A DNA stretch of 64,000 nt from an uncultured Saprospiraceae bacterium. Its GTDB lineage: Bacteria > Bacteroidota > Bacteroidia > Chitinophagales > Saprospiraceae. The notes under the pieces were generated by a model, which was not told where the DNA came from, did no database searches, and worked only from the letters and a program-made list of their open reading frames with translations. Where the stretch lies: contig CAJQRD010000035.1 of the NCBI GenBank assembly GCA_905480605.1, forward strand, positions 1 to 64,000, read 5' to 3'. Position 1 is the first letter of the stretch. The number at the start of each line of letters is the position of its first letter. Shown here piece by piece: positions 35,941 through 46,334 of this stretch. The translations under genes and the position numbers were made by a program.

Positions 35941-36109
35941 AGGAGTACTCTTTATTGCTAGTATTAATTAAATTGGGTCATTTTTTCATTGTTATAAATA
36001 CCTTTTCATCAATACGTTTTAAGAAAATGTTGATTTTGTTTTAATCTTTCATTATTCGATTTCGTAAGAAATATTTTTAATTTCAATTAATTAATCATTT
36101 ATTACACGA

Positions 36110-37009
36110 ATGATTGATCAGGTAACTTTAAATTTTAATCAGTCTTCTGTTTGGATTCTCAATATTATTTTAGCAATTATCATGTTTGGAATTGCATTGG
36201 ATCTGAAAATCTCTAGGTTCAGATCTGTTGTTGAAAATCCTAAAGCTTTGCTTGTTGGATTAGGCACACAATGGATTATGCTACCCCTTCTGACTTTAGC
36301 ATTGATCGGAATTTTTAAACCATTGCCAAGTATGGCTTTGGGAATGATTTTAGTAGCATGCTGTCCTGGAGGAAATATTTCTAACTTTATAAGTGCAATA
36401 TGCAAAGCAGATGTTGAATTATCAATAGTTTTAACGACTATCTCAAGTGTAGGAGCCGTAATATTAACACCCGCTCTTTTTAACTTTTATGGAAGTATAT
36501 ATCCCGATACAAATAACATATTGCAACAGATTAATTTAGACTGGCTTGAAGTGGCAAAAGCAATTTGTTTGATTATTATTGTCCCAATTATACTGGGGAA
36601 ATTAACAAGTTCTTACTTTCCCCAATTAAGCAACAAGATAATGATTCCATTAAGGTATTTATCCATGTTGTTGTTTTTGCTAATTGTAATTGGTGCTTTA
36701 ATGATAAATGGTAGTTACTTTCTAGAATATATCGATGAAGTTTTTGGGTTGGTCTTAGTTCACAATGGGGCTGCTTTTATCGGTGCATTTGCAATCGCAA
36801 CTATCTTTAAATTAAAGAAGAACGAAATTAAAACAGTAACAATAGAGACAGGTATTCAAAACTCGGGTCTAGGTCTTTTGATAATATTTAGTTTTTTTTC
36901 AGGCCTAGGCGGAATGGCAATTGTGGCAGCGTGGTGGGGAATATGGCATATTGTTTCTGGATTTGCACTAAGTTTTTTCTGGAGAAGAGAAAAAACAATA
37001 AATAATTAA
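36110..37009 (+). CDS. Bile acid:sodium symporter (BASS) family transporter
   Basis: A 299-residue inner-membrane protein with 9-10 hydrophobic helices. BASS markers are IMFGIALDLKISRFR near residues 24-38, LVACCPGGNISNFISAICKAD (about 84-104), and ETGIQNSGLGLLIIFSFF (about 248-265), the last two forming the sodium-binding crossing helices. Family members import bile acids, pyruvate, pantothenate or other organic anions with sodium. It follows the TRAP genes by 170 bp with no obvious shared promoter, so joint use with them is only suggested by position. Confidence 0.9.
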   Translation: MIDQVTLNFNQSSVWILNIILAIIMFGIALDLKISRFRSVVENPKALLVGLGTQWIMLPLLTLALIGIFKPLPSMALGMILVACCPGGNISNFISAICKADVELSIVLTTISSVGAVILTPALFNFYGSIYPDTNNILQQINLDWLEVAKAICLIIIVPIILGKLTSSYFPQLSNKIMIPLRYLSMLLFLLIVIGALMINGSYFLEYIDEVFGLVLVHNGAAFIGAFAIATIFKLKKNEIKTVTIETGIQNSGLGLLIIFSFFSGLGGMAIVAAWWGIWHIVSGFALSFFWRREKTINN

Positions 37010-37073
37010 TATTGAATAATTAGTGATCTTTTTATTTGAATAAAAGTTTTTTAATCATTAATCATTAATTTAA

Positions 37074-37115
37074 CCCATAACCCATAACCCATAACCCATA
37101 ACCCATAATTCATAA
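37074..37115 (+). repeat. CCCATAA heptanucleotide tandem repeat in the leader of the acyltransferase gene
   Basis: Five exact copies of CCCATAA run from 37074 to 37108, followed by a degenerate copy TTCATAA (37109-37115). The array ends 4 bp before the TTG start codon of the acyltransferase gene, so it occupies the ribosome-binding region. Loss or gain of units would move spacing there by 7 bp. Confidence 0.92.
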
Positions 37116-37119
37116 TCTT

Positions 37120-38154
37120 TTGATTTACAATTTTCTAAAAATACTGGCCAAGCTTTCAATTCCATTCTATTTTTCAAGTGTTGAAATAAATGGAAAAGAG
37201 AATATCCCAAAAGAGTGTAGGCCTATCATATTAGCACCCAATCATCAAAATGCATTTTTGGATGCTATTGTTATTGCTGTATTCTATGATCAACCAATTT
37301 ACTTTCTCGCACGTGCTAGTGTTTTCAAAGGAATCTTTAACAAGTTTTTACGCGCTATAAATATGAGACCTGTCTTTCGTATGCGTGATGGTTACGAGAA
37401 TTTATCAAAGAATCATGAAGTCTTTGATGAATGTGCACAACTTTTAAAAGATAATAAGTCACTGCTGGTTTTTCCAGAAGCAGATCATGGTGAAGAATAT
37501 TACTTGAGAAAATTAAGTCGTGGGGTACCCCGCATCGTACATCAAGCTGTCGTTCATGATAATCTTGATGTTGACATTATACCGATTGGAATTAATTACA
37601 CACATCATTTTTTTTCAGGAGGCAAATTGTTTTTAAACTTTGGCCCACCATTAAAAGTAAATGATGGATTTAGTAGTGATTTGAAGGAAGGGGCTATATT
37701 AAATGATATCCGCTCACATATTGCACGTGAAGTAAAGAATTTGATGCTTTTACCTGATAAAGATGAGAAATATGAAGAAGCGAAGTCATTTATTATGAAA
37801 GAAGGGAGGAAATATGATTTCGGATCGTTACAACAAATACTATTGTTTAACAAACTAGAATCTAGTTCACCACGTCTATTGGTAAAAGTTATTACCAGAT
37901 TTATGACTATTCCCAATCTACCTTTTTATACTTTGATTTGGGTAATTTTAAAGACTAAGGTTCCAGACCCAATATTTCACGCATCTATTAAGTTTGCTGC
38001 GATAATGTTAGTCGCTTGGCTTTGGTTTGTGGGCTTGTTTTGTGTTGTGTTCATTTGGAAAGGGATACTTTTAGCGTTACTTGTATTGGGTACTTGCATA
38101 ACAAGTGCATACTTTAGGACTAAATGTGTATCAAGCACAAGATTTTATTCTTGA
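37120..38154 (+). CDS. Lysophospholipid acyltransferase (PlsC-like)
   Basis: A 344-residue membrane-bound acyltransferase that likely transfers acyl groups to a glycerophospholipid. Motif I reads NHQNAFLDA with His42 and Asp48, one residue more than the classic H-X4-D, as in the AAK14816-like branch. Later motifs are RASVFKG (motif II region), LLVFPEADHGEEY (motif III, with FPE) and IIPIGINY (motif IV). Two hydrophobic helices at the C-terminus (about 285-305 and 315-335) are membrane anchors. The start is TTG 37120, directly after the heptamer repeat; no in-frame ATG precedes motif I. It stands alone. Confidence 0.85.
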   Translation: MIYNFLKILAKLSIPFYFSSVEINGKENIPKECRPIILAPNHQNAFLDAIVIAVFYDQPIYFLARASVFKGIFNKFLRAINMRPVFRMRDGYENLSKNHEVFDECAQLLKDNKSLLVFPEADHGEEYYLRKLSRGVPRIVHQAVVHDNLDVDIIPIGINYTHHFFSGGKLFLNFGPPLKVNDGFSSDLKEGAILNDIRSHIAREVKNLMLLPDKDEKYEEAKSFIMKEGRKYDFGSLQQILLFNKLESSSPRLLVKVITRFMTIPNLPFYTLIWVILKTKVPDPIFHASIKFAAIMLVAWLWFVGLFCVVFIWKGILLALLVLGTCITSAYFRTKCVSSTRFYS

Positions 38155-38441
38155 ATTAATATCTGATATCTTTATTTAATATGAAATCTGCAAATAAATT
38201 ATTTAGCAATGTTATATATTGTATATTACTAGGAACGCAGTATTTATTTTTGACTTTTTAGTGTATTACAGAAGAAGTATCATGAAAAAATGTCTTTGTA
38301 AAGGATTTTTAATAAAATAATTCATGAAGTTTTAATTATTTGTTATTTTTTTTCTAAATTCGTGGGGTTTTTGTGTTTTTGACACTAAGTCCAATAAACT
38401 ATGAAATATTATTTAATTATTAATTAAACCAACCTTACGGT

Positions 38442-41372
38442 ATGAAAAAACTATTAACAGGCAAATTCTGCCTTTCTTTAGTTATGTTGTTTTTTGCAAC
38501 TTTGGTTTCCGCACAAACAGTGCGTGGAGTTGTAACAGACGCAGACACGGGAGATGCTCTAATTGGGGCAAACGTTTCAGTACAAGGTTTCACAGTGGGT
38601 ACTATCACAGATATTGACGGTAGTTATTCTCTTGCTATTCCAGATGGCGGTGAAGTTCTTGTCTTTTCTTATGCTGGTTTCACTGATCAAAGTGTAGCTA
38701 TAGCGGGACAAACTACTATTGATGTATCATTGGCTTCAGGAGAACTACTAGACGAAATTGTTGTAGTTGGATATGGTACACAAAAAACGAAAGAAGTTAC
38801 AAGTGCTGTAACAAGTATTAAAGCAAAAGATTTCAATGCAGGTAATGTTACATCTGCTGCTGGTCTTTTACAAGGTAAAGTTGCAGGTTTAACAATTTCA
38901 AGATCAGGTGGTGATCCTAATGGATCAGTAGGTATCAGATTGAGAGGATTGTCAACAATTGGAGCTCAAGCTGAGCCTTTAGTTGTAATTGATGGTGTTC
39001 CTGGAGGTTCATTGTCTAACATAGATCCAATGGATATCGAATCTATCGATGTACTTAAGGATGGATCTGCCGCTGCTATTTATGGTACAAGAGGTTCTTC
39101 AGGTGTTATTCTGGTAACAACTAAAAAAGGACGTCCAGGTACTAGTAGGTTAACTTACAACGGATATGTATCTAATGAAAGCATCTCTAGAATTCCAGAT
39201 GTTGCCACAGCAGCAGAATTTAGAGCAGCAAATGGTAACGATGCAGGAGCTACAACTGATTGGTATGATGAAATTAGTCAAACGGGTATTGCACAATCGC
39301 ACAATATATCATTGGCAGGTGGTACTGATCAAACCTCTTATAGAACTTCTTTCAATTACAGAAAGCAGCAAGGAGTTGTTAAGAATACTGGGTTTGAACA
39401 AATTAACGGAAGTCTTGCGCTTACTCAAAAAGCATTGGATGACAAATTAAGTGTGACTATTAACTTAATTGCTACAAATAAAGATGCTGACGTTGGATTT
39501 AAAGAAGCTTTTAGATATGCTTCAATTGCTAATCCAACTTCTCCTATAACAAATGAAGATGGATCATACAATCAGTTTTCTGGGTTTGATGTTTTCAATC
39601 CGGTTGCAATGGTTGATTTGAATACAAACATTGAAGAAACAAATGAATTGTTAGCAAATGTTTACGCTCAATATAATATCACGGATGCATTAAAGATTAC
39701 AGGTTCATATGCTAAACAAGAGAAAGATAGAACTATAGGTGAGTACTATCCTTCAAACTCTAGATATAGAGGTGGTGTGGCTAGAAACGGATTTGCAAGA
39801 AAAGGTGTTATCGATGAGCACAATGACTTATTTGAAGGTACCTTACAATACTCAGGTGAATCAGGAAATATATCATACACGGCTTTGGCAGGAACTTCAT
39901 TCCAAAAATTTAATTCGGAAGGTTTAGGTATTCAAGCTGGTGGATTTTTATTAGATGATAATAATTTCAATCAATTGTCTCAAGCTGCGGAAATATTATC
40001 AGGACAAGCTGACGTATTTTCATATGGTAATTCTTATAGCTTACAGGCTCAATTTGGTAGAGTTAGTGTAAATATTGATGATACTTATTTTGGTTCTGCA
40101 AGTGTAAGAAGAGAAGGATCTGATAGATTTGGACCTGATAATAGATATGGTATTTTTCCTGCTTTAAGTGCAGGTGTGGATATCTCTAAATTATCTAATA
40201 TTTCAGGTGTTGATAATTTAAAATTAAGAGTTGGGTATGGTGTTACAGGAAACCTTCCTGGTCAAAACAACCTTTTTGCTTCAATATTTAATCCTGGAGC
40301 TCAATTCTTTTACAATGGAGAATTTGTTCCTTCTTTTGGACCAACAACAAATGCAAATCCTGATTTGAAGTGGGAGACAAAGACTGAAATTAATGTTGGT
40401 GTGGATTTCGCTTTGAGTGATTACAGATTAACAGGTTCATTAGATGTTTTCAACAGGAAAACTGATGACTTGATTTTATTTGTAGCTGTTCCAGTTCCAC
40501 CAAATTTAGCTCCTAATACATGGGATAATGTAGCTTCATTCTCTACGAATGGTATTGAATTGGCTGTTAACTATAATTTAATACAAGGTGAGAACTTTAC
40601 ATATACACCAGGTTTAATCTTTACTTCTTACAGCACAATTTTAGATGAGTACCTTGAAGATACTCCTAGACAATTTAGAACTAACTTAGGTGCTCCAGGA
40701 CAAAACATTACTGATGCAGGTGTCGGTCTTCACTTAATTGAAGAAGGACAAGCTCTAGGTCAAATTGTTGCTCCAACAATTGGAAATATTACTGAAGATG
40801 GTGCGATTGAATTTGCTGATCTAAATAATGACGGTGCTATTGATGCTGGTGATTGGTCAATCGTTGGTAATGGATTACCTGATTTTGAAATGTCATTAAA
40901 TAACAATTTTACTATAAATAAGAACTGGGATTTAAACATTTTCATAAGAGGAGCGTTTGGTCATAGTCTGGTAAATACTTACAGAGCTTTTTATGAAACA
41001 TTCCCAGATCAACCTGGTGCAAACTTCATAAATACAAGCAAGGCAAATACAGCTGTAAAGACAGCTTCTTACAATGCTGAACATGTTGAAGATGCATCTT
41101 TCGTGAGATTGGACAACATGTCTTTGGGTTATACTTTTGACACTTCTAATTCTCAGTTTGGATCAGCAAGAATATTTATCGCAGGTCAAAACTTATTTAC
41201 TTTAACTGGTTACACTGGTGTTGATCCTGAGGTAAGACTTGGAGATACTGGTGCAGTAGATAATGGTGCAAGAGATCTTGATACTCAAGATGTTTTAGCT
41301 CCAGGTGTTGATAGAAGAAATACTTATTTTTTCACACGTACCTTCACTTTAGGTGCTAATATCAGTTTCTAA
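38442..41372 (+). CDS. SusC/RagA family TonB-linked outer membrane protein
   Basis: A 976-residue outer-membrane transporter. After a signal peptide (cleavage near VSAQT) come a carboxypeptidase-regulatory domain (VRGVVTDADTGDALIGANVS, about 26-105), the DEIVVVGYGTQKTKEVTSAV plug start and TonB-linked plug (about 110-230, with LRGLSTIGAQAEPLVVIDG and IYGTRGSSGVILVTTKKG), and a 22-strand barrel ending TFTLGANISF. It imports large ligands with a SusD lid, encoded 17 bp downstream. The pair opens the 38-59 kb block and ends at a strong terminator at 42958-42989. Substrate not determinable; homologues handle oligosaccharides or peptides. Confidence 0.96.
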   Translation: MKKLLTGKFCLSLVMLFFATLVSAQTVRGVVTDADTGDALIGANVSVQGFTVGTITDIDGSYSLAIPDGGEVLVFSYAGFTDQSVAIAGQTTIDVSLASGELLDEIVVVGYGTQKTKEVTSAVTSIKAKDFNAGNVTSAAGLLQGKVAGLTISRSGGDPNGSVGIRLRGLSTIGAQAEPLVVIDGVPGGSLSNIDPMDIESIDVLKDGSAAAIYGTRGSSGVILVTTKKGRPGTSRLTYNGYVSNESISRIPDVATAAEFRAANGNDAGATTDWYDEISQTGIAQSHNISLAGGTDQTSYRTSFNYRKQQGVVKNTGFEQINGSLALTQKALDDKLSVTINLIATNKDADVGFKEAFRYASIANPTSPITNEDGSYNQFSGFDVFNPVAMVDLNTNIEETNELLANVYAQYNITDALKITGSYAKQEKDRTIGEYYPSNSRYRGGVARNGFARKGVIDEHNDLFEGTLQYSGESGNISYTALAGTSFQKFNSEGLGIQAGGFLLDDNNFNQLSQAAEILSGQADVFSYGNSYSLQAQFGRVSVNIDDTYFGSASVRREGSDRFGPDNRYGIFPALSAGVDISKLSNISGVDNLKLRVGYGVTGNLPGQNNLFASIFNPGAQFFYNGEFVPSFGPTTNANPDLKWETKTEINVGVDFALSDYRLTGSLDVFNRKTDDLILFVAVPVPPNLAPNTWDNVASFSTNGIELAVNYNLIQGENFTYTPGLIFTSYSTILDEYLEDTPRQFRTNLGAPGQNITDAGVGLHLIEEGQALGQIVAPTIGNITEDGAIEFADLNNDGAIDAGDWSIVGNGLPDFEMSLNNNFTINKNWDLNIFIRGAFGHSLVNTYRAFYETFPDQPGANFINTSKANTAVKTASYNAEHVEDASFVRLDNMSLGYTFDTSNSQFGSARIFIAGQNLFTLTGYTGVDPEVRLGDTGAVDNGARDLDTQDVLAPGVDRRNTYFFTRTFTLGANISF

Positions 41373-41389
41373 AAATTAAATATTAAAAA

Positions 41390-42934
41390 ATGAGACAATT
41401 ATATAAATTTTTATTTCTCGTATTTGCAATTTCAATCGTGTCTTGTTCTGATCTGGAACCTGAATTCACGGATGTAATTCCTGAGGAGAATTATTTTCAA
41501 AATGAGGCAGCATTCATTTCTGCTTTAGGTTCAGCATATACAAATATGTATGGATATATGAATCATGGTGGTATGTTTTCATTGGACGTGGTTTCTTCAG
41601 ATGAGGCTGCAGTTACACACAAAGGCCCGGATTGGGAAGATGGTGGACAATGGCTAAGAATGCATAAGCACGAATTTTTTGATGGTGAAGGTGTATTCGG
41701 TAATGTTTGGAACTTTTGTTACGGTGGAATTAACACTTGTAACAGATTGATCGCAACTTTCGAAAATGCAACAAATGAAAATTCTCCAGCATTTATAGCT
41801 GAGTTAAAAGTATTGAGAGCTTACTACTATACTATCTTATTGGATGTGTTTGGTAATGTACCAATTATTGATACTTTCGATGTTCCTGAAGGTTTTAAAC
41901 CAGCTACAGTTTCTAGAACTGAGGTTTATAACTGGGTTAAAGCTGAATTAGAGGCTCAAGTTCCTTTGTTACCACAAGAAAATTCTTCAGCTACTTATGG
42001 AAGAGTTAACTATTATGCTGGACAAGCAATCTTAGCTAATTTATATTTAAACGCAGAAGTTTATACAGGTACAGCAGAGAATGCGAAAGCTGTAGCTGCT
42101 TGTGATGAAATTATAAATTCTGGAGCTTTTTCAATGGAGTCTAATTACTTTGCAAACTTTGCAGTAGAAAATTCAGGTTCTAATGAAAACATTTGGGTTA
42201 TCCCTTATGATGCTGTTAATGCAGGTGGTTTTAACTTGGTTCAAATGACATTACACTATGAGTCTCAAAAGACTTTTGGTACTGTTGATCAACCTTGGAA
42301 TGGATACTGTGTTCTTGCAGATCTTTACAACTCTTTTGAAGCTGATGATATTAGATTATCTGGTGGATCAAGAGCATACGGTGTTATGTTGCATGGACCT
42401 CAAAGAGACCTTAATGGTGAACTATTGAAAGATGAAGCGGATTCATGGTACGAAGACAATGCATTCAATGGTGATGCAAGAGTTGTTGTATTTGATCCTG
42501 AAATAAATGAACTGGCACCTAATGCACATAGAGATGGTGGAGCTAGATTGTCAAAGTATGAGTACGAAGTTGGTTCTCCAAGTTCTATGAGTAATGACTT
42601 TGCTTTATTCAGATATGCTGAAATCTTAATGAACAAAGCAGAAGCTATGTGGAGAATGAATGCTGGTAGTTCTGAAGCTTTAGATCTTGTAAATATGATC
42701 AGAGAAAGAGCTGGTGTAGCTCCTTTCGCTTCTCTTGATGCTGACAGCTTTTTAGCTGAAAGAGGTAGAGAACTTTGTTTCGAAGTTAAGCGAAGAAGCG
42801 ATATGATTAGATTTGACAAGTGGGGTGACGCATGGTGGGAAAAGAATACATCAGATGCTAACAAAAAGTTGATGCCTATTCCTGCAGATCAAATTACTTT
42901 AAATGAAAATTTAGTGCAAAATCCAGGTTACTAG
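41390..42934 (+). CDS. SusD/RagB family nutrient-binding outer membrane lipoprotein
   Basis: A 514-residue surface lipoprotein (leader ending AISIVSC, Cys20, then SDLEPEF). TPR-like helices and the family's start ENYFQNEAAFISALGSAYTN, LKVLRAYYYTILLDVFGNVP and the C-terminal RERAGVAP...LAERGRELCFEVKRRSDMI segment mark it as SusD/RagB. It forms the lid of the SusC barrel encoded directly upstream and captures the ligand. The conserved LxxERxxEL element reads FLAERGRELCFE, which is normal. A terminator follows 23 bp downstream. Confidence 0.96.
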   Translation: MRQLYKFLFLVFAISIVSCSDLEPEFTDVIPEENYFQNEAAFISALGSAYTNMYGYMNHGGMFSLDVVSSDEAAVTHKGPDWEDGGQWLRMHKHEFFDGEGVFGNVWNFCYGGINTCNRLIATFENATNENSPAFIAELKVLRAYYYTILLDVFGNVPIIDTFDVPEGFKPATVSRTEVYNWVKAELEAQVPLLPQENSSATYGRVNYYAGQAILANLYLNAEVYTGTAENAKAVAACDEIINSGAFSMESNYFANFAVENSGSNENIWVIPYDAVNAGGFNLVQMTLHYESQKTFGTVDQPWNGYCVLADLYNSFEADDIRLSGGSRAYGVMLHGPQRDLNGELLKDEADSWYEDNAFNGDARVVVFDPEINELAPNAHRDGGARLSKYEYEVGSPSSMSNDFALFRYAEILMNKAEAMWRMNAGSSEALDLVNMIRERAGVAPFASLDADSFLAERGRELCFEVKRRSDMIRFDKWGDAWWEKNTSDANKKLMPIPADQITLNENLVQNPGY

Positions 42935-42957
42935 GATTTAACTAAAAATATATTTGT

Positions 42958-42989
42958 AAAAGGTCACCTTCTTTTGTTGGTGACCTTTT
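42958..42989 (+). terminator. Terminator closing the susCD operon
   Basis: AAAAGGTCACC (42958-42968) pairs with GGTGACCTTTT (42979-42989), 11 bp around a 10-base loop. It overlaps the extreme upstream part of the next open frame, which argues for that gene starting at 43007. Confidence 0.85.
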
Positions 42990-43006
42990 ATGTTTTACCT
43001 ATATCT

Positions 43007-46000
43007 ATGACCAACCGTTTTCTAATATACACTCTCATTTTTAGTATGGTTTTATTATCCTGTAATGATTCCAATAAAAGAGATATTAACATAGATGACC
43101 CCAAATCAAATAATTTAAAAACACTTTCGTCAAAAAATACGGGTATTCTCTTTTCTAATGACCTTGTTCTAACTGAGGAATTCAATCCTTATACTTTTAA
43201 AAGTTTCCTAAATGGCGGGGGTGTTGCCTTAGGAGACATTAATAACGACGGACTTTTAGATGTTTACCTCTCTGGTAACCTTGTTGAAAATAAGCTTTAC
43301 CTAAATTCTGGTAATTTAAAGTTTACAGATATCACAGAAAAATCAGGGTTAACTTGTCCTAATGTTTGGTCTACTGGTATTAGTATGGTTGACATTAATC
43401 ATGATGGTTTTTTGGATGTTTATGTTTGTAAATCAGGACAACCCAACACGCCTAACCGATCAAACCAAATATTTATTAACAACCACGATTTGACATTCAC
43501 CGATATGTCAAAAGAGTATGGACTTGACTTTGTTGGCTTATCTGTGCATTCTGCTTTCTTCGATTATGATAAAGACGGCGACCTTGATTGTTACTTACTC
43601 AACAACAGTATCCGTTCTGTTGGCAATTATGATATTGCAACAGGACTACGAGAAACCCCAGATGAAAAAGGAGGCAATAAATTACTTAAAAACCTTGAAG
43701 TAGAAACGGGAGAAATCAAATTCGTAGATGTCTCAACGCAGTCTGGAATTTATACAAGTGCTATTGGTTTCGGGTTAGGAGTTAGTATCTCTGATGTTAA
43801 CGGAGATGGGTGGGACGACATGTTTGTAAGTAATGATTTTTTTGAAAGAGACTACCTGTATTTAAATAATCAAGATGGTACTTTTAAAGAAGCAATTACT
43901 GAATCAATGACGGAGTTGAGTTTGGGTTCTATGGGTGCGGATATTGCTGATCTAAATAATGATGCACGTCCAGAAATATTTGTTACTGAAATGCTTCCTG
44001 AAACAATGAGGCGTTACAAGACTAAAACAGCATTCGAGTCCTTTGATAAATCACAGCTCAACGCAACGAAAGGTTACCATAATCAATTCGGAAGAAATGT
44101 CTTACAATACAACGTTGGTAATAAGAACAATATACCTCAGTTTAAAGAACTGGGAAGGTATCACAACATAGAAGCCACTGATTGGAGCTGGGGAGCACTA
44201 ATGGCTGATTTTGACAACAATGGTTATAAAGATATATTTGTGGCTAATGGCATAAAAAAGGACTTGTTAGATCAAGACCATGTCAGTTTTTACACACCAC
44301 AAAAATTAGGTAACCTTATCAAAGGCAGGGAGACTAATATATTTAAAAACATGATAGAGTCTTTTCCTTCTTATCCAATAAACAATTATTACTACAAACA
44401 AATCTCACTTGATTCCTTTGTTCATATTCCTTTTAATGATAGTGAAAAGGGATTTTCAAATGGATCAGCTTATGGCGACTTGGATAATGATGGGGACCTT
44501 GATTTGATTGTTAATAATATAGATAAAATTGCATCAGTTGTAGAAAATACAACTGAGGAAAATCATTTTATACAATTTAAGTTATCAGGTGGTAAATTCA
44601 ATTCACACGGCATAGGAACGAAGATTAAACTTTATGTAAATGGTGAAGTTTATTTTGCAGAAAACAATCCAATGCGTGGATATCAATCTTGCATTGATCC
44701 TAAGTTGCATTTTGGTCTAGGAAATATTACTACAATAGATTCAGTACACATTGAATGGCCAGATATGGGTATTCAAAAGTTAAATAATCTTGCAGCAGAT
44801 AGTTTATATCTTTTAAGTCAGAATGCTGCGGCTTATGAAACATTGCCAAAAACTAAAATAAATTCTAAAACTTTCTTGACTAAAGTGGATCCTCTGTTTA
44901 AGTTTATACATAAGGAAAATAACTTTGCAGATTTTGATAAAAATAGGATTCAAAATTATTTTCTTTCAAATGAATCTCCAAGCATAAGTATTGGTGATAT
45001 TAATAATGATCAATTGAATGATGTTGTTATATCAAATAGCAAGGACGCTCCCAATCTTATTTTTACTCAAAAAAATGGAAAATTTGGAAAAGGGTATTCA
45101 TCTTTTTCTGACATAAATATTGAAAAAGAGACTTCTGATATTTTAATTGAGGATTTAAATGTAGATGGACTAAATGATCTATACACTGTAAATGGAAGTG
45201 TAGAATTTTCAAGAGAATCAAGTAATATAAAGGATGATGTTTTCTTTGGTCTAGAAGATGAGAGAATTGAAAAAAGTAAAGCAAGTCTCAGCTTCCAGCA
45301 AGGATGTTGTGCAGCAGTGATAAAAAAAACAAGTGGTAAGTCAAAATTACTTTTGGTTGCACCTCGTATAAATGGATCAGTTCTGGGTTTGCCTACCAAG
45401 ATGTCAGTTTATAAATTTGAAAAAAATGTTGTAGAATCTAATATGACCTTGTCAAAATCATTTGAGGATGTAGGAATGGTCACAGATATTATTGTGGGGA
45501 ATATAGAAGGAGATTCAGAGTCTGAAATTATAGTTGCAAGTCAATTTAAACCAATTTCTATATATAAACTAAACGAAGAAAACACTGTAGATAAATTGAC
45601 GAATACTGGACTTGATGGTTTTGCAGGAAATTGGAATGACTTAGTATTAGAAGATGTAGATAATGATGGAGATAATGATATTATAGCCTTAAACTTAGGA
45701 ATTAACAACAGATTGCATAATATGTCAAATGGGGAATTGTATTTGTTTACAAATGACTTTGATAGCAATGGAGATGTTGATAATGTTTATTGTTATAAAA
45801 ACGGGGATAAATTCTATCCAATTCATTTGAGAGAGGAAATGATCATGCAAATGCCTGCCGTAAAAAAGAAAGTACTAAAATATGCTGATTATGCAGATGC
45901 ATCATTGACGGATATATTTGGAGATGCAATCGTTAAAAGATCATTGATCTGCAATATAAATGAGTTTAACTCTGGTATCTTTTATAATGACAATGGTTCT

Positions 46001-46330
46001 TTTACCTTTGTACCTTTGCCTAAAGAGGTGCAATACAGTGAACAAAAAGCGGTTTGGTGTGGTGATATAAATAATGATGGTTGGAACGACCTTATAATAG
46101 GAGGTAACCAATATAAAGCACAGCCACATATTGGGATGAATGCAGCATCATTTGGGCATGTACTTTTAAATGATAAAACAGGTAAATTTGTGCACCTCTC
46201 TATGGATCAATCAGGTCTGTTTGAGAAAGGTCAAATTAGAGATATTGAAAGCATTAATGTTAATGGTGTAACTTATTTGCTGATAGCAAAGAACAACGCA
46301 CCTATGAGTTTTTATAAGATAAATAATTAG
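43007..46330 (+). CDS. Giant FG-GAP plus ASPIC/UnbV (CRTAC1-like) lipoprotein, paralogue 1
   Basis: A 1107-residue lipoprotein from ATG 43007 (MTNRFLIYTLIFSMVLLSC, Cys19); an upstream ATG at 42974 lies in the terminator. Residues 50-500 form a beta-propeller of FG-GAP/VCBS repeats with calcium-type D-x-[DN]-x-D-G motifs (DINNDGLLD, DINHDGFLD, DYDKDGDLD, DVNGDGWDD). The ASPIC/UnbV domain follows (about 520-600, GIGTKIKLYVNGE and LHFGLGN), then a second set of FG-GAP repeats (DLNVDGLND, DVDNDGDND, DINNDGWND). About a dozen acidic motifs are visible. It should be exported and calcium-stabilised, acting in binding or scaffolding; no catalytic motif is evident. It opens a run of three tandem paralogues next to susCD. 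Confidence 0.93.
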   Translation: MTNRFLIYTLIFSMVLLSCNDSNKRDINIDDPKSNNLKTLSSKNTGILFSNDLVLTEEFNPYTFKSFLNGGGVALGDINNDGLLDVYLSGNLVENKLYLNSGNLKFTDITEKSGLTCPNVWSTGISMVDINHDGFLDVYVCKSGQPNTPNRSNQIFINNHDLTFTDMSKEYGLDFVGLSVHSAFFDYDKDGDLDCYLLNNSIRSVGNYDIATGLRETPDEKGGNKLLKNLEVETGEIKFVDVSTQSGIYTSAIGFGLGVSISDVNGDGWDDMFVSNDFFERDYLYLNNQDGTFKEAITESMTELSLGSMGADIADLNNDARPEIFVTEMLPETMRRYKTKTAFESFDKSQLNATKGYHNQFGRNVLQYNVGNKNNIPQFKELGRYHNIEATDWSWGALMADFDNNGYKDIFVANGIKKDLLDQDHVSFYTPQKLGNLIKGRETNIFKNMIESFPSYPINNYYYKQISLDSFVHIPFNDSEKGFSNGSAYGDLDNDGDLDLIVNNIDKIASVVENTTEENHFIQFKLSGGKFNSHGIGTKIKLYVNGEVYFAENNPMRGYQSCIDPKLHFGLGNITTIDSVHIEWPDMGIQKLNNLAADSLYLLSQNAAAYETLPKTKINSKTFLTKVDPLFKFIHKENNFADFDKNRIQNYFLSNESPSISIGDINNDQLNDVVISNSKDAPNLIFTQKNGKFGKGYSSFSDINIEKETSDILIEDLNVDGLNDLYTVNGSVEFSRESSNIKDDVFFGLEDERIEKSKASLSFQQGCCAAVIKKTSGKSKLLLVAPRINGSVLGLPTKMSVYKFEKNVVESNMTLSKSFEDVGMVTDIIVGNIEGDSESEIIVASQFKPISIYKLNEENTVDKLTNTGLDGFAGNWNDLVLEDVDNDGDNDIIALNLGINNRLHNMSNGELYLFTNDFDSNGDVDNVYCYKNGDKFYPIHLREEMIMQMPAVKKKVLKYADYADASLTDIFGDAIVKRSLICNINEFNSGIFYNDNGSFTFVPLPKEVQYSEQKAVWCGDINNDGWNDLIIGGNQYKAQPHIGMNAASFGHVLLNDKTGKFVHLSMDQSGLFEKGQIRDIESINVNGVTYLLIAKNNAPMSFYKINN

Positions 46331-46334
46331 TAAA

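Noticed and set aside
37074-37115. Telomere-like repeat
   Set aside because: CCCATAA resembles telomeric repeats in form only; a five-copy array inside a bacterial chromosome upstream of a gene is better explained as a simple repeat.
38181-38261. 26-codon frame (MKSANKLFSNVIYCILLGTQ...) upstream of susC
   Set aside because: It could be a leader peptide, but nothing links it to susC and it is short enough to be chance.
42974-43006. Upstream start of giant lipoprotein 1
   Set aside because: The ATG lies inside the susCD terminator hairpin and puts non-signal residues before the lipoprotein leader.
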